The notes beneath the pieces were generated by a model, which did not search any database, had not been told where the DNA came from, and was given only the letters and a program-made list of their open reading frames with translations. 64,000 nucleotides of DNA from CAWAHD01 sp963781785 (lineage in GTDB: Bacteria; Planctomycetota; Planctomycetia; Isosphaerales; Isosphaeraceae): NCBI GenBank assembly GCA_963781785.1, contig CAWAHD010000002.1, positions 868,001 through 932,000 on the forward strand, in the 5' to 3' direction. Made by a program: the position numbers and the translations under genes. This document shows positions 1 through 9,564 of this stretch, one piece after another; position 1 is the stretch's first letter; every line of letters starts with the position of its first letter.

Positions 1-791
1 TGCGGTGGGGCGACGTCGACGGCGACAAGCGGCCCGACCTGGTGGTCGCGTCGATTTTCGGTCCCAAGGCCAGGCCGCCGGCCTATACCGATCCGGCACA
101 GCTCGGCATTTTTCGCAACCTGGATTGGCGCGGAGGGGCCCCGCCGAAGATCGAGAGGATCACCTATCTGCACGTCATGCACGCCATTGACGTGGTCGAC
201 CTCTTCCGGAACGGCCGTTCCTGGATCCTGACCGCCAGCGACGAGGGGACCACCCGCATCGGCTTGGAAACACAGGCCGTCGCCGGCAGGGAACGATTCT
301 GGCAGCCCAGCGGCATGACGGTACCGGATCAAGCCGCTGTTGCCTCGAAGCGGGGAGCGAGTGAAGTCCACATCGGCCGCATGGCCGACGGGCGCTGTCT
401 CCTGGCCACACTCGAGCCCTGGCATGGAAACCGCGTGGCAGTCTACCTGGCTCCGCTAGTTGACTCGCCGGGGATCGGCCCGTCGCTCGGCCCGTTCGGC
501 CCGCGAACCGTGCTCGACGACACCCTGGCTGACGGACATGCTCTCTGGGTGGCCGATATCGATCGTGACGGCGACGACGAGGTCTTCGCCGGCCATCGCG
601 GCAAAGACCATCGTGTGTCGATGTATGATTTCGATCACGCCACCAAGACCTGGAAGCGCACGGTCCTCGATCGCGACATCGCCGCGCAGGACCTCCGGGG
701 CGGCGACCTGGACGGCGACGGTACGCCCGACATCGTCGCCGTCGGCGGCAGCACCAAGAACGTCGTCTGGTACCGTCGACGGAAAGGATGA
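1..791 (+). CDS. FG-GAP/VCBS repeat protein, C-terminal part (5' end outside window)
   Basis: The reading frame is open from the first bases and begins inside a repeat (GDVDGDKRPDLVV). Two further calcium-binding blade motifs are visible, ADIDRDGDDEVFAG and GDLDGDGTPDIVAVG. These Asp/Gly-rich loops are the signature of FG-GAP/VCBS beta-propeller repeats, found in extracytoplasmic proteins of planctomycetes. The protein ends at the TGA at 789-791 right after the last blade, so the propeller is C-terminal. The start, any signal peptide and any catalytic domain lie upstream of the window. The repeat family is clear; the function is unknown. Confidence 0.8.
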   Translation, partial: RWGDVDGDKRPDLVVASIFGPKARPPAYTDPAQLGIFRNLDWRGGAPPKIERITYLHVMHAIDVVDLFRNGRSWILTASDEGTTRIGLETQAVAGRERFWQPSGMTVPDQAAVASKRGASEVHIGRMADGRCLLATLEPWHGNRVAVYLAPLVDSPGIGPSLGPFGPRTVLDDTLADGHALWVADIDRDGDDEVFAGHRGKDHRVSMYDFDHATKTWKRTVLDRDIAAQDLRGGDLDGDGTPDIVAVGGSTKNVVWYRRRKG

Positions 792-1453
792 AGGATGAAG
801 GATGAAACAAAGCTGTCGCGGCGATGCGAGCTCGTCGCGCCGGGACCAGCCCCCGCGCCCTCCCAGAGGGAGGGGTTTTCGTCACCAATATCTCCCTCTC
901 CCTCTGGGAGAGGGCTGGGGTGAGGGGTCGATTGGAGCAACAACGCCGCTCGAATCGAATGGCTCGCCGCAAGAGACCGTGGCCTTCTTGAGAGCCGTGG
1001 CGCCGCCGGATACTGGCACCCTCTCCCTCTGGGAGAGGGCTGGGGTGAGGGTCCGGATGACCAGGTGGAGCGAGGATGCGCATCGGGCAATTCAACTCGA
1101 GAAGGCTCACGGTGGGGCTCGCCTCTCACCCCAGCCCTCCCGCCTTGGGAAGGCTGTCGGTGGCGCTGGCCCCTCACCCCAGCCCTCTCCCCAAGGAGAG
1201 GGAGCCAGAGTAATCCATTGGCCGACGGAGTGTTGTGGCGGCGCCGATGGCCCGCTCGCACCTGTCACGAAAACTTCACCCTCTTAGGGCCCCCACCCCC
1301 CCCTTCGCAAGCGGGGGAAAGAGACCTTGAAGAATACAAGAAGTTCCTTCGTGAGGGGTGGCTTCCAACAAAGGTCGCCGGTACGCTGATGAAACGGAAT
1401 GCGCACCGAGCGAGTCATTTGTCGAGCTTGAAAACCACCGAAAGGAATGAGGT
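792..1453. other. Repeat-rich intergenic region
   Basis: No gene is evident in these 660 bases. The stretch is mostly the left copy of an inverted repeat (see 919-1320) plus a short G/C-rich inverted motif near 1290-1318. Open frames across it are low-complexity readings of the repeat. Confidence 0.6.
919..1320 (+). repeat. Left arm of a long inverted repeat flanking the YncE/phosphoesterase gene
   Basis: This stretch matches, in reverse complement, the region 4215-4569 on the far side of the gene. Shared blocks include GGTGAGGGGTCGATTGGAGC, CGCCGCCGGATACTGGC (one mismatch in the right copy) and GGATGCGCATCGGGCAATTC. Small palindromes of the type CCCTCTCC...GGAGAGGG recur inside. The left arm has an extra tandem block near 1130-1190. 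The family looks like a dispersed palindromic repeat common in planctomycete intergenic DNA. Confidence 0.75.
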
Positions 1454-4072
1454 ATGGCCCGGCGAACCTGTGAGATCACCTTGTTGCTCGCCCTGGCACC
1501 CTGCACCGGAATGCTCGGCGCCGCTCTTGCCCAGGAGAAGCCTCCGGCGGAGGCGAAGTCTCAGACGCCTCGCACCAAGGCCGCCGAACACGCGACCGAA
1601 GCCGAGGAAGGGGCAGCGACCGGGGAGAAGCTCGCCCTTTCCCAGCAAGTGATCTGGCCGGGCATGACGCGCGCGGGCACCGTCGTCCTTCCCAACGGCT
1701 GGTCGATCAAGCCGGCGGGAGGACAGTTCCGCCTCGGAGACATGCCCGTGCAGATCGCCGTCCACCCCAGCGAGCCTGTTCTGGCCATTCTCCACGCGGG
1801 TTACGGCGAGCACGAAATCGTGACAGTCCGCGCGTCCACCGGCAAGATCATCGGCCGCGTCTCGCTTCCCGCCAGCTTCAGCGGACTCGCCTGGTCGAAG
1901 GACGGCAAACGGCTGTTCGCCGGCGGCGGCTTCGACGACAAGATCTACCGCTTCGATTGCTCCGACGGACTGCTTTCGAAAAAGCTTGTCTTCTCCTACC
2001 CCGAAGCCAGGGCCTTCCCGGTCGCGCCTGGCTCGCAAAACGGGCGGGCCTCCGGAAGATACCAGCGCGTCCCCGCCGGGCTGGCTCTGACCAGCGACGG
2101 CAAGACCCTCTATGCCGCCAGCGTATTCGGCCACTCGCTCGCCCGGTTTGACGCCGAGTCCGGTGCATTTCAAGCCGAAATCCCGCTCAAGATCGATAGC
2201 TATCCCTACGGGCTGGCCTTGGACGAGACGCGCAAGCGGCTGTATGTCAGTCTCTGGAGCAAGGCGCGGGTGGCCGTCGTGAACACCGAGACGTTCGGGG
2301 TGGTCGACCAGTGGACCACCGAGGAGCACCCCAACGAGATGCTGCTGGCGCAGGGAGGCAAGATCCTCTTCGTCGCCAACGCCAACCGCAACACCGTCTC
2401 CGTGATCGACACCGACGCCGGCAAGGCGATTCAAACGATCGGAACCGCGATCGACCCGAAGGCGCCGCCGGGCAGCACGCCCAGCTCGCTGGCCCTGTCG
2501 AGCGATGAATCCATGCTCTTCGTCGCCAATGCCAACACCAACGACCTGGCCGTCGTGAACGTGAAGGATCCCGCCGGCACAGCCCCCCTTGGTTTCATCC
2601 CCACCGGCTGGTATCCCACGTCGGTGCGTTTGGCCTCCGACGGCAAGACGATCTTCGTGGCCAACGGCAAAGGGGCCAGCTCGTGCGCCAATCGCGACGG
2701 CCCGCGGCCCGGCTTTGCCGGCGGCCGCAATACCATCAACGAGTACATCGGCGGGCTGTTCCAGGGCACGCTCTCGATGATCTCCATGCCGGTCGCCAGG
2801 CAGATGGCCGCTTACTCACAAACCGTCTACGAGTGCAGCCCGCTCCAGCGTGGCGACCCGATGGCCGTCCATGGTCAGGCGCCTCCGCCGGGCCACCCGA
2901 TCCCGGCGAAGCCGGGCGAGCCGTCGCCGATCCGTTACGTCGTTTACATCGTCAAGGAGAATCGGACCTACGACCAGGTGTTCGGCGATATCCCGCAAGG
3001 AAACGGCGACCCCAACCTCTGCCTTTTCCCCGAGACCGTCACGCCCAACCACCACGCGCTCGTGCGCGAATTCGTCTTGCTCGACAACTTCTACGTTGAC
3101 AGCGAGGTAAGCGCCGATGGCCATGAATGGTCGATGGGGGCCTACGCGACCGATTTCGTCGAGCGGATCTGGCCGCTCGGTTACCGGGGCGACCGCCGCG
3201 TTCCTTATGTATCTGAAGGGAATCTCGAAGAGCCAGCCCGGCCGGCCGGAGGCTATCTCTGGGACAAGGCTGCCCAGAAGGGCGTCAGTTATCGCAGCTA
3301 CGGAGAATTCATCAGTAACGGCCGCACGCCGGCCGAACCCGGCCGTGCCAGTGTCAAGGCGCTCGAGGGCCATTTCGACCCCATGTTCCGCAGCTTCGAT
3401 ATGGATTACCCCGACTCCAAGCGCGCCGACCGGTTTCTCCAGGAACTGGCGGAATTCGAGAAATCGGGTGAGATGCCCCGGCTGGTGATCCTGCGCCTCC
3501 CCAACGACCACACATCGGGAACCGCACCGGGCCGATGGACGGTGACCGCGTGCGTGGGAGATAACGACCTCGCCCTGGGGCGAATCGTCGAAGGTCTTTC
3601 CAAGAGCCGGTTCTGGCCGCGGATGGCCATCTTCGTCGTCGAAGACGATGCCCAGAACGGCTCGGACCACGTCGACGCCCACCGGACCGTCGCCCTGGCG
3701 ATCAGCCCTTATATCAAGCGGAAGTCGGTCGATTCCACGCTCTACAGCACCTCGTCGATGCTCCGCTCGATCGAACTCGTCCTGGGATTGGAGCCGATGT
3801 CTCAGTTCGACGCGGCCGCCCGGCCCATGTACAACGCATTCACCGCGAAGCCCGACGTGTCTTCCTATGTTCATCGGCCGGCGGGAGTGGACACGAACGC
3901 CAGGAACACCCGCAGTGCTCCCATGGCCCAGGTGTCGGCGCGGCTTGACCTCGAGGTCGAGGATCGCGCCGACGACCTTCTGTTCAACGAGATCATCTGG
4001 AAAGCCGTCAAGGGGAAGGACGCCGTCATGCCGCCGCCGGTCCGGGCGGCCTTCGTGCTGCCAAGGCATTGA
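1454..4072 (+). CDS. YncE-like beta-propeller fused to alkaline phosphatase-type phosphoesterase
   Basis: The protein has 872 residues and a signal peptide (about residues 1-26, ending ALAQE). Residues about 90-430 contain YVTN-type propeller repeats such as GKILFVANANRNTVSVIDTD and ESMLFVANANTNDLAVVNV. From about residue 480 a phosphoesterase domain follows, opening with YVVYIVKENRTYDQVFGD and continuing with NFYVDSEVSADGHEWSMGAYATDF-type metal-site residues and a late DDAQNGSDHVDAHR segment. This two-part layout is that of the bifunctional YncE/alkaline phosphatase proteins. The likely site is the periplasm or cell surface. The substrate is unknown; a phosphomonoester or phosphodiester is expected from the family. 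The frame is intact over 2.6 kb, unlike many genes here, and inverted repeats flank the gene. Confidence 0.88.
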   Translation: MARRTCEITLLLALAPCTGMLGAALAQEKPPAEAKSQTPRTKAAEHATEAEEGAATGEKLALSQQVIWPGMTRAGTVVLPNGWSIKPAGGQFRLGDMPVQIAVHPSEPVLAILHAGYGEHEIVTVRASTGKIIGRVSLPASFSGLAWSKDGKRLFAGGGFDDKIYRFDCSDGLLSKKLVFSYPEARAFPVAPGSQNGRASGRYQRVPAGLALTSDGKTLYAASVFGHSLARFDAESGAFQAEIPLKIDSYPYGLALDETRKRLYVSLWSKARVAVVNTETFGVVDQWTTEEHPNEMLLAQGGKILFVANANRNTVSVIDTDAGKAIQTIGTAIDPKAPPGSTPSSLALSSDESMLFVANANTNDLAVVNVKDPAGTAPLGFIPTGWYPTSVRLASDGKTIFVANGKGASSCANRDGPRPGFAGGRNTINEYIGGLFQGTLSMISMPVARQMAAYSQTVYECSPLQRGDPMAVHGQAPPPGHPIPAKPGEPSPIRYVVYIVKENRTYDQVFGDIPQGNGDPNLCLFPETVTPNHHALVREFVLLDNFYVDSEVSADGHEWSMGAYATDFVERIWPLGYRGDRRVPYVSEGNLEEPARPAGGYLWDKAAQKGVSYRSYGEFISNGRTPAEPGRASVKALEGHFDPMFRSFDMDYPDSKRADRFLQELAEFEKSGEMPRLVILRLPNDHTSGTAPGRWTVTACVGDNDLALGRIVEGLSKSRFWPRMAIFVVEDDAQNGSDHVDAHRTVALAISPYIKRKSVDSTLYSTSSMLRSIELVLGLEPMSQFDAAARPMYNAFTAKPDVSSYVHRPAGVDTNARNTRSAPMAQVSARLDLEVEDRADDLLFNEIIWKAVKGKDAVMPPPVRAAFVLPRH

Positions 4073-4592
4073 AAGCAGGCTTCAATCGGTCGCTTGAGAC
4101 GACCGGAGCTGTGTGGCGGGCCGGCGACAAGTTGTTGTTATCACATGGGAGGGGTGGCTTCGAGACGGCTGTTGTTACGGCGCGCCGTCAAACGTCGGCG
4201 CGCGCCACCGATTCATTTCCCCTCCTTGCGAAGGGGGTCCAGGGCTCACAGGGAGGGGTTTTTCTGCCGCCTGCCAGGTAGGCCATCGGCCCCGACACAA
4301 GACACCGGCGGCCGATGGAATGTTTCTGGCTCCCTCTCCTTGGGGAGAGGGCTGGGGTGAGGGGCGAGCCCCACCGTGAGCCTTCTCAAGTTGAATTGCC
4401 CGATGCGCATCCTTGCTGAACTTGATCGACCGAACCCTCACCCCAGCCCTCTCCCAAAGGGAGAGGGAGCCAGTATCTGGCGGCGCCACGACTGTCTTGC
4501 TGGTCACGGTCTCTTCTGGCGAGTTATCCGATTCGCGCGCCGGCGTTGCTCCAATCGACCCCTCACCCAACGCCGCTAAGGACTTTTTTCCC
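4073..4592. other. Repeat-rich intergenic region
   Basis: No gene is supported between the phosphoesterase stop and the cbiX start. Most of the stretch is the right copy of the inverted repeat. The last 20 bases carry the cbiX ribosome-binding site AAGGAC (4578-4583). Confidence 0.6.
4215..4569 (-). repeat. Right arm of the long inverted repeat flanking the phosphoesterase gene
   Basis: This is the reverse-complement partner of 919-1320. Both copies carry the same order of palindromic CCCTCTCC/GGAGAGGG units around a conserved core (GAATTGCCCGATGCGCATCC on this strand). The two arms point towards each other around a single gene, a layout like a composite element, but no transposase or target-site duplication is visible. 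Confidence 0.75.
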
Positions 4593-5609
4593 GTGAATAG
4601 AGGTTCCCCAAGCCCACACACCGCCGTCCTCTTGATTGCACACGGCAGCCGCCAGCAGTCGGCCAACGACGACCTTCACGAGCTCGTCGCGCGTCTGGCC
4701 GCCTCGGGAAGCTATCCCATCGTTGAAGGGTGTTTCCTCGAGCTGGCTCAGCCGGACATTCCCGCCGGTGCACTCCGGTGCGTGTCCCGGGGTGCGACTC
4801 GCGTGCTCTTGATCCCGTACTTCCTGTCGGCGGGTGTGCACATTGAGCGCGATCTCAGACTGGCACGCGACGAGCTCGAGAAGAGCCACCCGCGCGTGGA
4901 GTTCCGCCTGGGAGCTCCGCTCGGTCCGCACCCGCTCCTGGACCAGCTCGTGCTCACCCGCATCCGCGAGGTCGAAGGCGACCAGCCGCTTGCGCACCAG
5001 TGACGGCGGCCCGGCAAATCGAACGCGTCCCAGCGGATCGAGCTCTTGGAGCAGACGATCGGCCTGGCGAGCGATCCGATCGATCGTCTGCGGGGCCGTC
5101 CCGCGAGCGATCGCCGCGACCTGTCCCTCGGCGTCCAGGAGGACGTTCAGAGGGGGATCCGCTTTTTCGGCGCGATATCTCCGCCGGCTCTCGGGACTGG
5201 CGAGATAGACCGGTATGTCGACCCCGCTCGAGGCGACCGCCGCCCGAACCCGCGCGGGCTCGCTGTCGACGGCTGCTGCCGCCATGCCGAATCGCCGATG
5301 TCCCTTGAGTCCTTTCCATGCCCGCTCGAAAACCGGCAAGCTCGCCGGCCCCGTCGTTGACCCGGCCGACCAGAAGACAATCCAGACGACCTTGCCGTGC
5401 ATCCCGGCCAAGAGAAGCGGCTCCGACGTCTCCAGGTCGGTTAGCTGCAACAAGGGCGCCTGCGATCCGACCACCAGCGGTGCGTCGCCCGGGTGACGGC
5501 CGAAATAGAACCAAAGCGCGCCCAGACTCGCAGCCAACGTGACCAAAGCCATCAAGGCGCTCGTCCAGTCGATCCTTCGGCGCGGCGGAATCTCCGTCGG
5601 CTCACTCAT
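4563..5609 (-). CDS. Membrane-anchored redoxin-like protein without catalytic cysteines
   Basis: The frame encodes 348 residues. Residues about 16-36 form one membrane anchor (ALMALVTLAASLGALWFYF). Residues about 45-205 are a TlpA/AhpC-type thioredoxin fold (VVGSQAPLLQLTDLE, GKVVWIVFWSAGSTTGPASL, PPLNVLLDAEGQVAAIARG). The usual WCxxC site reads WSAGSTTGP, so both redox cysteines are missing. Similarity stops at about residue 205; the remaining 140 residues are read antisense to cbiX and look non-domain. The true C-terminus is therefore doubtful, and a frameshift near 5000 may have removed the stop. The start is three bases after the fucosidase stop, so the two genes are cotranscribed. Confidence 0.6.
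   Translation of the reverse strand: MSEPTEIPPRRRIDWTSALMALVTLAASLGALWFYFGRHPGDAPLVVGSQAPLLQLTDLETSEPLLLAGMHGKVVWIVFWSAGSTTGPASLPVFERAWKGLKGHRRFGMAAAAVDSEPARVRAAVASSGVDIPVYLASPESRRRYRAEKADPPLNVLLDAEGQVAAIARGTAPQTIDRIARQADRLLQELDPLGRVRFAGPPSLVRKRLVAFDLADAGEHELVQERVRTERSSQAELHARVALLELVACQSEIALNVHTRRQEVRDQEHASRTPGHAPECTGGNVRLSQLEETPFNDGIASRGGQTRDELVKVVVGRLLAAAVCNQEDGGVWAWGTSIHGKKVLSGVG
4593..5003 (+). CDS. cbiX: CbiX/SirB-type sirohydrochlorin chelatase
   Basis: The protein has 136 residues, the size of a short single-domain CbiX. Family marks are AVLLIAHGSR with the metal-ligand His near the N-terminus, the LELAQPDIPAGA segment, and LLIPYFLSAGVHIERD with the second conserved His. CbiX inserts cobalt (or iron, as SirB) into sirohydrochlorin in cobalamin or sirohaem synthesis, in the cytoplasm. 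GTG at 4593 was chosen because AAGGAC lies ten bases upstream and homology begins directly after it; the open frame further upstream is repeat DNA. The gene lies entirely antisense to the C-terminal half of the redoxin frame on the other strand. Metal specificity cannot be told from the sequence. Confidence 0.85.
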   Translation: MNRGSPSPHTAVLLIAHGSRQQSANDDLHELVARLAASGSYPIVEGCFLELAQPDIPAGALRCVSRGATRVLLIPYFLSAGVHIERDLRLARDELEKSHPRVEFRLGAPLGPHPLLDQLVLTRIREVEGDQPLAHQ

Positions 5610-5612
5610 CGA

Positions 5613-6998
5613 TCACGGTTCCCCGATCTTGGGCCGCAGGACGACAATCGTATCGATGGGGCTCAGCACGTCTTTGGGAAGGTCGAGTGTGAGAGCGCCC
5701 GCCTGACGTGTCCAGTGTAGCGGCGTCGACTTGCCAAACAGGAACGGCGTCCAGGCCGATCTCGGGTCGAACTTGAGGGGATTGGCTTGGCCCGGCTCGA
5801 GGACGTGGAGGAAGATCTTCTGATCGTCCTTCTTTCCCTTGGTGGTGGAGACCCCCCATCGCTGAGGTGCAAGCGGGCCGCCTCGGGTGCCATAGATGGA
5901 ATCTCCAAAAGTCCCCAGCCACTTGCCGGTCTGCTCGAGTCGATCGGTGGGCTCGGAGCCGATCGTGCCGTCGGGCCCGGGCCCGACGTTCAAGAGCAAA
6001 TTGGAACCCCGGCCCGCCGCAGACACCAGCGCACGAACGATCTGGAGCACGCTCTTGAAGCTGTCGTCAGTGGCGTTGTATCCCCACGACGAGTTGATGG
6101 TCAGGCAGGTTTCCAGAGGCAAGCCCGCCTTGACGGCGGCCTTGTTGAAGCCGGCCGTGTTTTCACCGGGCAGATCTTGCTCGAACATCTGAAAGTCTTC
6201 GCCGGGGAAGGGCGCCACGTGATGGTTGTTACCCACGAGTGCGCCCGGTTGAAGCTGGTGGATGAGCCGGTAGGTTCCGGCGAGGTCCCAGTCGGCGTCG
6301 GGCCGGTCCCACCAGCCGTCGAACCAGATCCCGCCGATCTCGCCGTAGTTCGTGCACAGCTCGCGCACCTGGCCCTGATAATAGGCGACGTACCGCTTCC
6401 AGTCGCCCTTAAGGGCGCGCCCGGCCCAGTGGCCGGTCTTGCCCAGCGGATAATAATCGGGATGATGCCAGTCGAGCAGCGAATAATAAAAGAAAAGCTT
6501 GATCTTCTCTCGATGGCAGGCGTCCGCCAGCAATTTCATGGGATCGGCATGGTACGGAGTGGCGTCCACGACGTCGTGGTCGGAGAGCTTGCTGTCGAAC
6601 ATGCAAAAACCGTCGTGATGCTTGCTGGCAATCGTGATGTAGCGCGCACCAGCCGTTTTCGCGAGCTTGACCCAATGGCCGGCATCGAACCTTGTCGGGT
6701 GGAACCGCGGGGGCAGCTTCGCGTACTCGGTCAAAGGCAGCTTGTCGTGTTCCATCACCCACTCGCCCTTGCCCACGAGCGAGTAGATGCCCCAATGAAT
6801 GAACAGGCCGAATTTGTCGTCCTGAAAAGCGGCTCTCGCGGCGGCATTCCGGTCGGTGGCCGCAGGCGAGTCTGGGGCTAGCTGAGAGAAAGCAGGGCGG
6901 ACGCCGATCGCCAGGGCAGCCGCAAATGCCACCGAGGCGGTCCACCACACCTTTGTTAGAGCGGCAGCCGAATTGGGAATGCTCTGAGAGCGACTCAT
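5613..6998 (-). CDS. Secreted alpha-L-fucosidase (GH29)
   Basis: The protein has 461 residues with a signal peptide ending near VRPAFSQ. GH29 features appear in order: FGLFIHWGIYSLVGKGEW near residue 62, YITIASKHHDGFCMFDS near 115, the LFFYYSLLDWHHPDY loop, GGIWFDGWWDR containing the probable nucleophile Asp, and SNLLLNVGPGPDG. Retaining fucosidases of this family release alpha-linked fucose from glycans. Export suggests action in the periplasm or outside the cell on fucosylated polysaccharide. The gene is followed after three bases by the redoxin gene and is divergent from the TPR gene at 7133. The frame is intact. Confidence 0.92.
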   Translation of the reverse strand: MSRSQSIPNSAAALTKVWWTASVAFAAALAIGVRPAFSQLAPDSPAATDRNAAARAAFQDDKFGLFIHWGIYSLVGKGEWVMEHDKLPLTEYAKLPPRFHPTRFDAGHWVKLAKTAGARYITIASKHHDGFCMFDSKLSDHDVVDATPYHADPMKLLADACHREKIKLFFYYSLLDWHHPDYYPLGKTGHWAGRALKGDWKRYVAYYQGQVRELCTNYGEIGGIWFDGWWDRPDADWDLAGTYRLIHQLQPGALVGNNHHVAPFPGEDFQMFEQDLPGENTAGFNKAAVKAGLPLETCLTINSSWGYNATDDSFKSVLQIVRALVSAAGRGSNLLLNVGPGPDGTIGSEPTDRLEQTGKWLGTFGDSIYGTRGGPLAPQRWGVSTTKGKKDDQKIFLHVLEPGQANPLKFDPRSAWTPFLFGKSTPLHWTRQAGALTLDLPKDVLSPIDTIVVLRPKIGEP

Positions 6999-7132
6999 GG
7001 CTCACCCTCACTCTATAGCCGCGGCTGGTCATGCCGGAAAACCACGTGCGGCACACGAGAGTTGTTCGCTTCCGGTACAATCGTTGGTTCCACGCGGGTT
7101 GTCAAGCGAAGGTTTCGACGGAGCGTACGCCG

Positions 7133-8880
7133 GTGTCATCAAACGCCAAGAGCGACCGTTCGACGGCATTGGTCCACGAAGGATGGGCTCATCTCCAGAG
7201 CCAGCGGCCGGTGGCCGCCTGGGCGAGCTGGCAGCGAGCGCTGCGAGTCGATCCCGACTCGCCGGTCGCCGAGAAGGCACTGAGAACCCTGGAAACCGCC
7301 GGCGATCTCCCGACCGCGGCCCGGACGCCGTACCGCTTTCGCGAAGCTTCCGGCCCGGCCCGTGCGCGATCTGGGATCAACGACTGAGCGGCTGGGACGC
7401 CGAGGATCTGCCCGCGGCGGCCGATCTATTTGGCAAGCTGGCGGATCAAGACTCCAGCGACGTGGCGGCCTGGTTCAACCGGGCACTCTGCCTGGCCTGG
7501 TCGGGACAGAATCGCGAGTCGATCTCCTGCCTGGAGCACGTGGTGCGGCTCGACGCCGGGCATGCCTTCGATCACGCTGTCGACGCCTGGACCCTGGCAG
7601 AGGTCCTCCGCCAGGGGGCAGGCGCCGAGACGCTCGCCGACGACCTGCGGTTCGCCTGCACGATTCCCTGGGAGCCCGGCGACACACTCCGGCTGCTCGA
7701 GGAATTCCCCGAGATTCAAAAGATCAAGCCGCCGGAGCCCCCGGGAGACCCGGGCGCAGGTGCCCCCGCGATCGAGGTGTTCGAATGGCGCGACCGGCCG
7801 TTCTCGACCGTCGCCGGCCGCGATCAGCGGGCCGCTCGACTCCCGATCGTGCTAGCAACGGTTTATATCAGCAGGACGTCATTGCGGCTGTCGAGCCCGC
7901 GGGCGGAGACACTCGAAGAGGCGGTGGAGAAGCTGCTCCGCGACCCCGAGCGGCGTACCCGGCCGATCGAGCGCCAGGCAGCTCCACTACCGATGGCATT
8001 CCTCGACGCCGATCTCTGGACGTTCCGGGTTCCCCCCGGGATAGACGCGGAAATCGAAAGTTCGCTCAAGCGCGAGTCGATCGAGCACTACTTCGAGAAC
8101 CAGTGGATTCACCGCAGCCGTCACGGGCTCGACGGTCGTACGCCGCTTCAGTGTGCGCTTCAGGCCCGGCAGGGCGACCTGGTGGCCCAGGCCAGGCTCA
8201 CGGCGGTCGTCCGGCTTCGTGAGCAGCTCGGCAATCGCCCCAGTGCCAGGGGACTTTACCAAGGCTATCCCTTCGACCGGCTGCGGCGCCGGCTCGGCCT
8301 GGGTCTGGTCGATGCCGCGACGGTCGACCGTCTGGACCTGGCCTGTGCCGACCCCGACGAGATCGACGCACTCGACCCGGCGGCCCTCGATGACGTCCGA
8401 CTGGGCGACGCCGCCCAATCCGCGGCGGGGCTGAGGGACGATGCTCGCACCGCGCGGTTTGCCTCCGAGCTGTTCGGGCGGGCGCCGGATGCGTTGCGGG
8501 CGGCGGACATCATGGCCGTGATCTCTCCGCTGTTGCGGCAGGCGATGAGCCGTGAGGATCACCACCTGGCCCTGCGCTGGATCGACCGGGCCCGGCGAAT
8601 GGTGGGCGGCGAGACCGCGACAACCCTGGACGTCTGGCGAGCGGAAATCCTGGCGCGAGCCGGTCAGCCCGAAGCAGCGCTCAGCGTTTATATTGGACTC
8701 CTCGAGCCGGACAATCCGGCTGGTGCGGCTCGGTGTCTGGACGCCGCCCTGACGATGCTCGACAACGGTCACCTTGAACAGGCGGAGTCGCTACTGATCG
8801 CGGCGCGCGACCTGGCGCGAAAACTAGGGCGCGGCTGGGTCGAGCGGCGGGCACAAGAGTTACTCGATCGTCTCGATTGA
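7133..8880 (+). CDS. TPR-type protein, frameshifted
   Basis: The N-terminal piece (GTG 7133 to about 7368) reads ALVHEGWAHLQSQRPVAAWA and RALRVDPDSPVAEKALRTLE, a clear TPR. The rest, from WDQRLSGWDAEDLPAAADLF onward, lies in another frame and ends at 8880. One missing base near 7368 (context CGCGATCTGGG) joins them into about 583 residues. Later parts contain further helical repeats (AAWFNRALCLAWSGQNRESI, ALRWIDRARRMVGG) around a central unassigned region. GTG 7133 has an ACGGAG ribosome-binding site nine bases upstream. The protein is probably cytoplasmic with a scaffold role, but its function is unknown. The break could be a sequencing error. Confidence 0.65.
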
Positions 8881-8905
8881 GCGGTGTTGCGTGGTCAGTC
8901 GTGGC

Positions 8906-9150
8906 GCGGGGGTTCACATCCCAGGCTCTACGATGACGCCGCGTTCGGGGCTGAGAATATGCCGAGACTTCGAGGTTGGCTGAGCCGTCGCGCTTTCGTT
9001 CCCGGGGTTCTCACCCCTGGCTCTACGATGACGCCCCGTTCGGGGCTGAGAATATGCCGAGACTTCGAGGTTGGCTGAGCCGTCGCGCTTTCGTTCCCGG
9101 GGTTCTCACCCCGGGAACTACGATGACGCCCCGTTCGGGGCTGATCAATT
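8906..9150 (+). repeat. 95-bp tandem repeat, about 2.5 copies
   Basis: The marker GATGACGCC recurs at 8932, 9027 and 9122, exactly 95 bases apart. Each unit carries TTCGGGGCTGAGAATATGCC and GACTTCGAGGTTGGCTGAGC in the same order. The third unit is cut short and diverges after GGGGCTGATC. Confidence 0.85.
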
Positions 9151-9186
9151 GCTAAGATATCGGCGTGCGCGTAGAGGTTCGGAGGA

Positions 9187-9492
9187 TCACCAGCCCCATC
9201 CGGGCGACATCGTACAGCTCGGGGCGTTAGCCCCGAGGGGTGCACGTCACGGGTTCATCTGTCCCAAGAATCATCAGCCCCATCGGGCCGACATCGTACA
9301 GCTCGGGGCGTTAGCCCCGAGCCGCTCTTGGCATCGCTGGGTTTTTTCCGAGTCTCATCAGCCCCATCGGGGCGACATCGTACAGCTCGGGGCGTTAGCC
9401 CCGAGGGGTGCACGTCACGGGTTCATCTGTCCCAAGAATCATCAGCCCCATCGGGGCGACATCGTACAGCTCGGGGCGTCAGCCCCGAGAGG
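9187..9492 (+). repeat. Four palindromic repeat units, 84-85 bp apart
   Basis: CAGCCCCAT begins units at 9191, 9275, 9359 and 9444. Each contains GACATCGTACAGCTCGGGGC followed by a perfect inverted repeat, CTCGGGGC-GTTA-GCCCCGAG (the last copy has GTCA in the loop). Each unit could form a hairpin. Spacers between units 1-2 and 3-4 are nearly identical, which points to duplication of a two-unit block. Confidence 0.85.
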
Positions 9493-9564
9493 ATGGGTAA
9501 TGCGCCGCAATCTGTCTGTTCGCGTCGCCAGCCGCATTTCGGGCTTCGACCCCGCCGCGCCGTA

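Larger units (their letters stand above)
8881..9564. other. Intergenic region filled by two repeat families
   Basis: There is no gene here. The first part is a 95-bp tandem repeat and the second a set of four palindromic units about 84 bases apart; both are listed separately. Confidence 0.7.
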
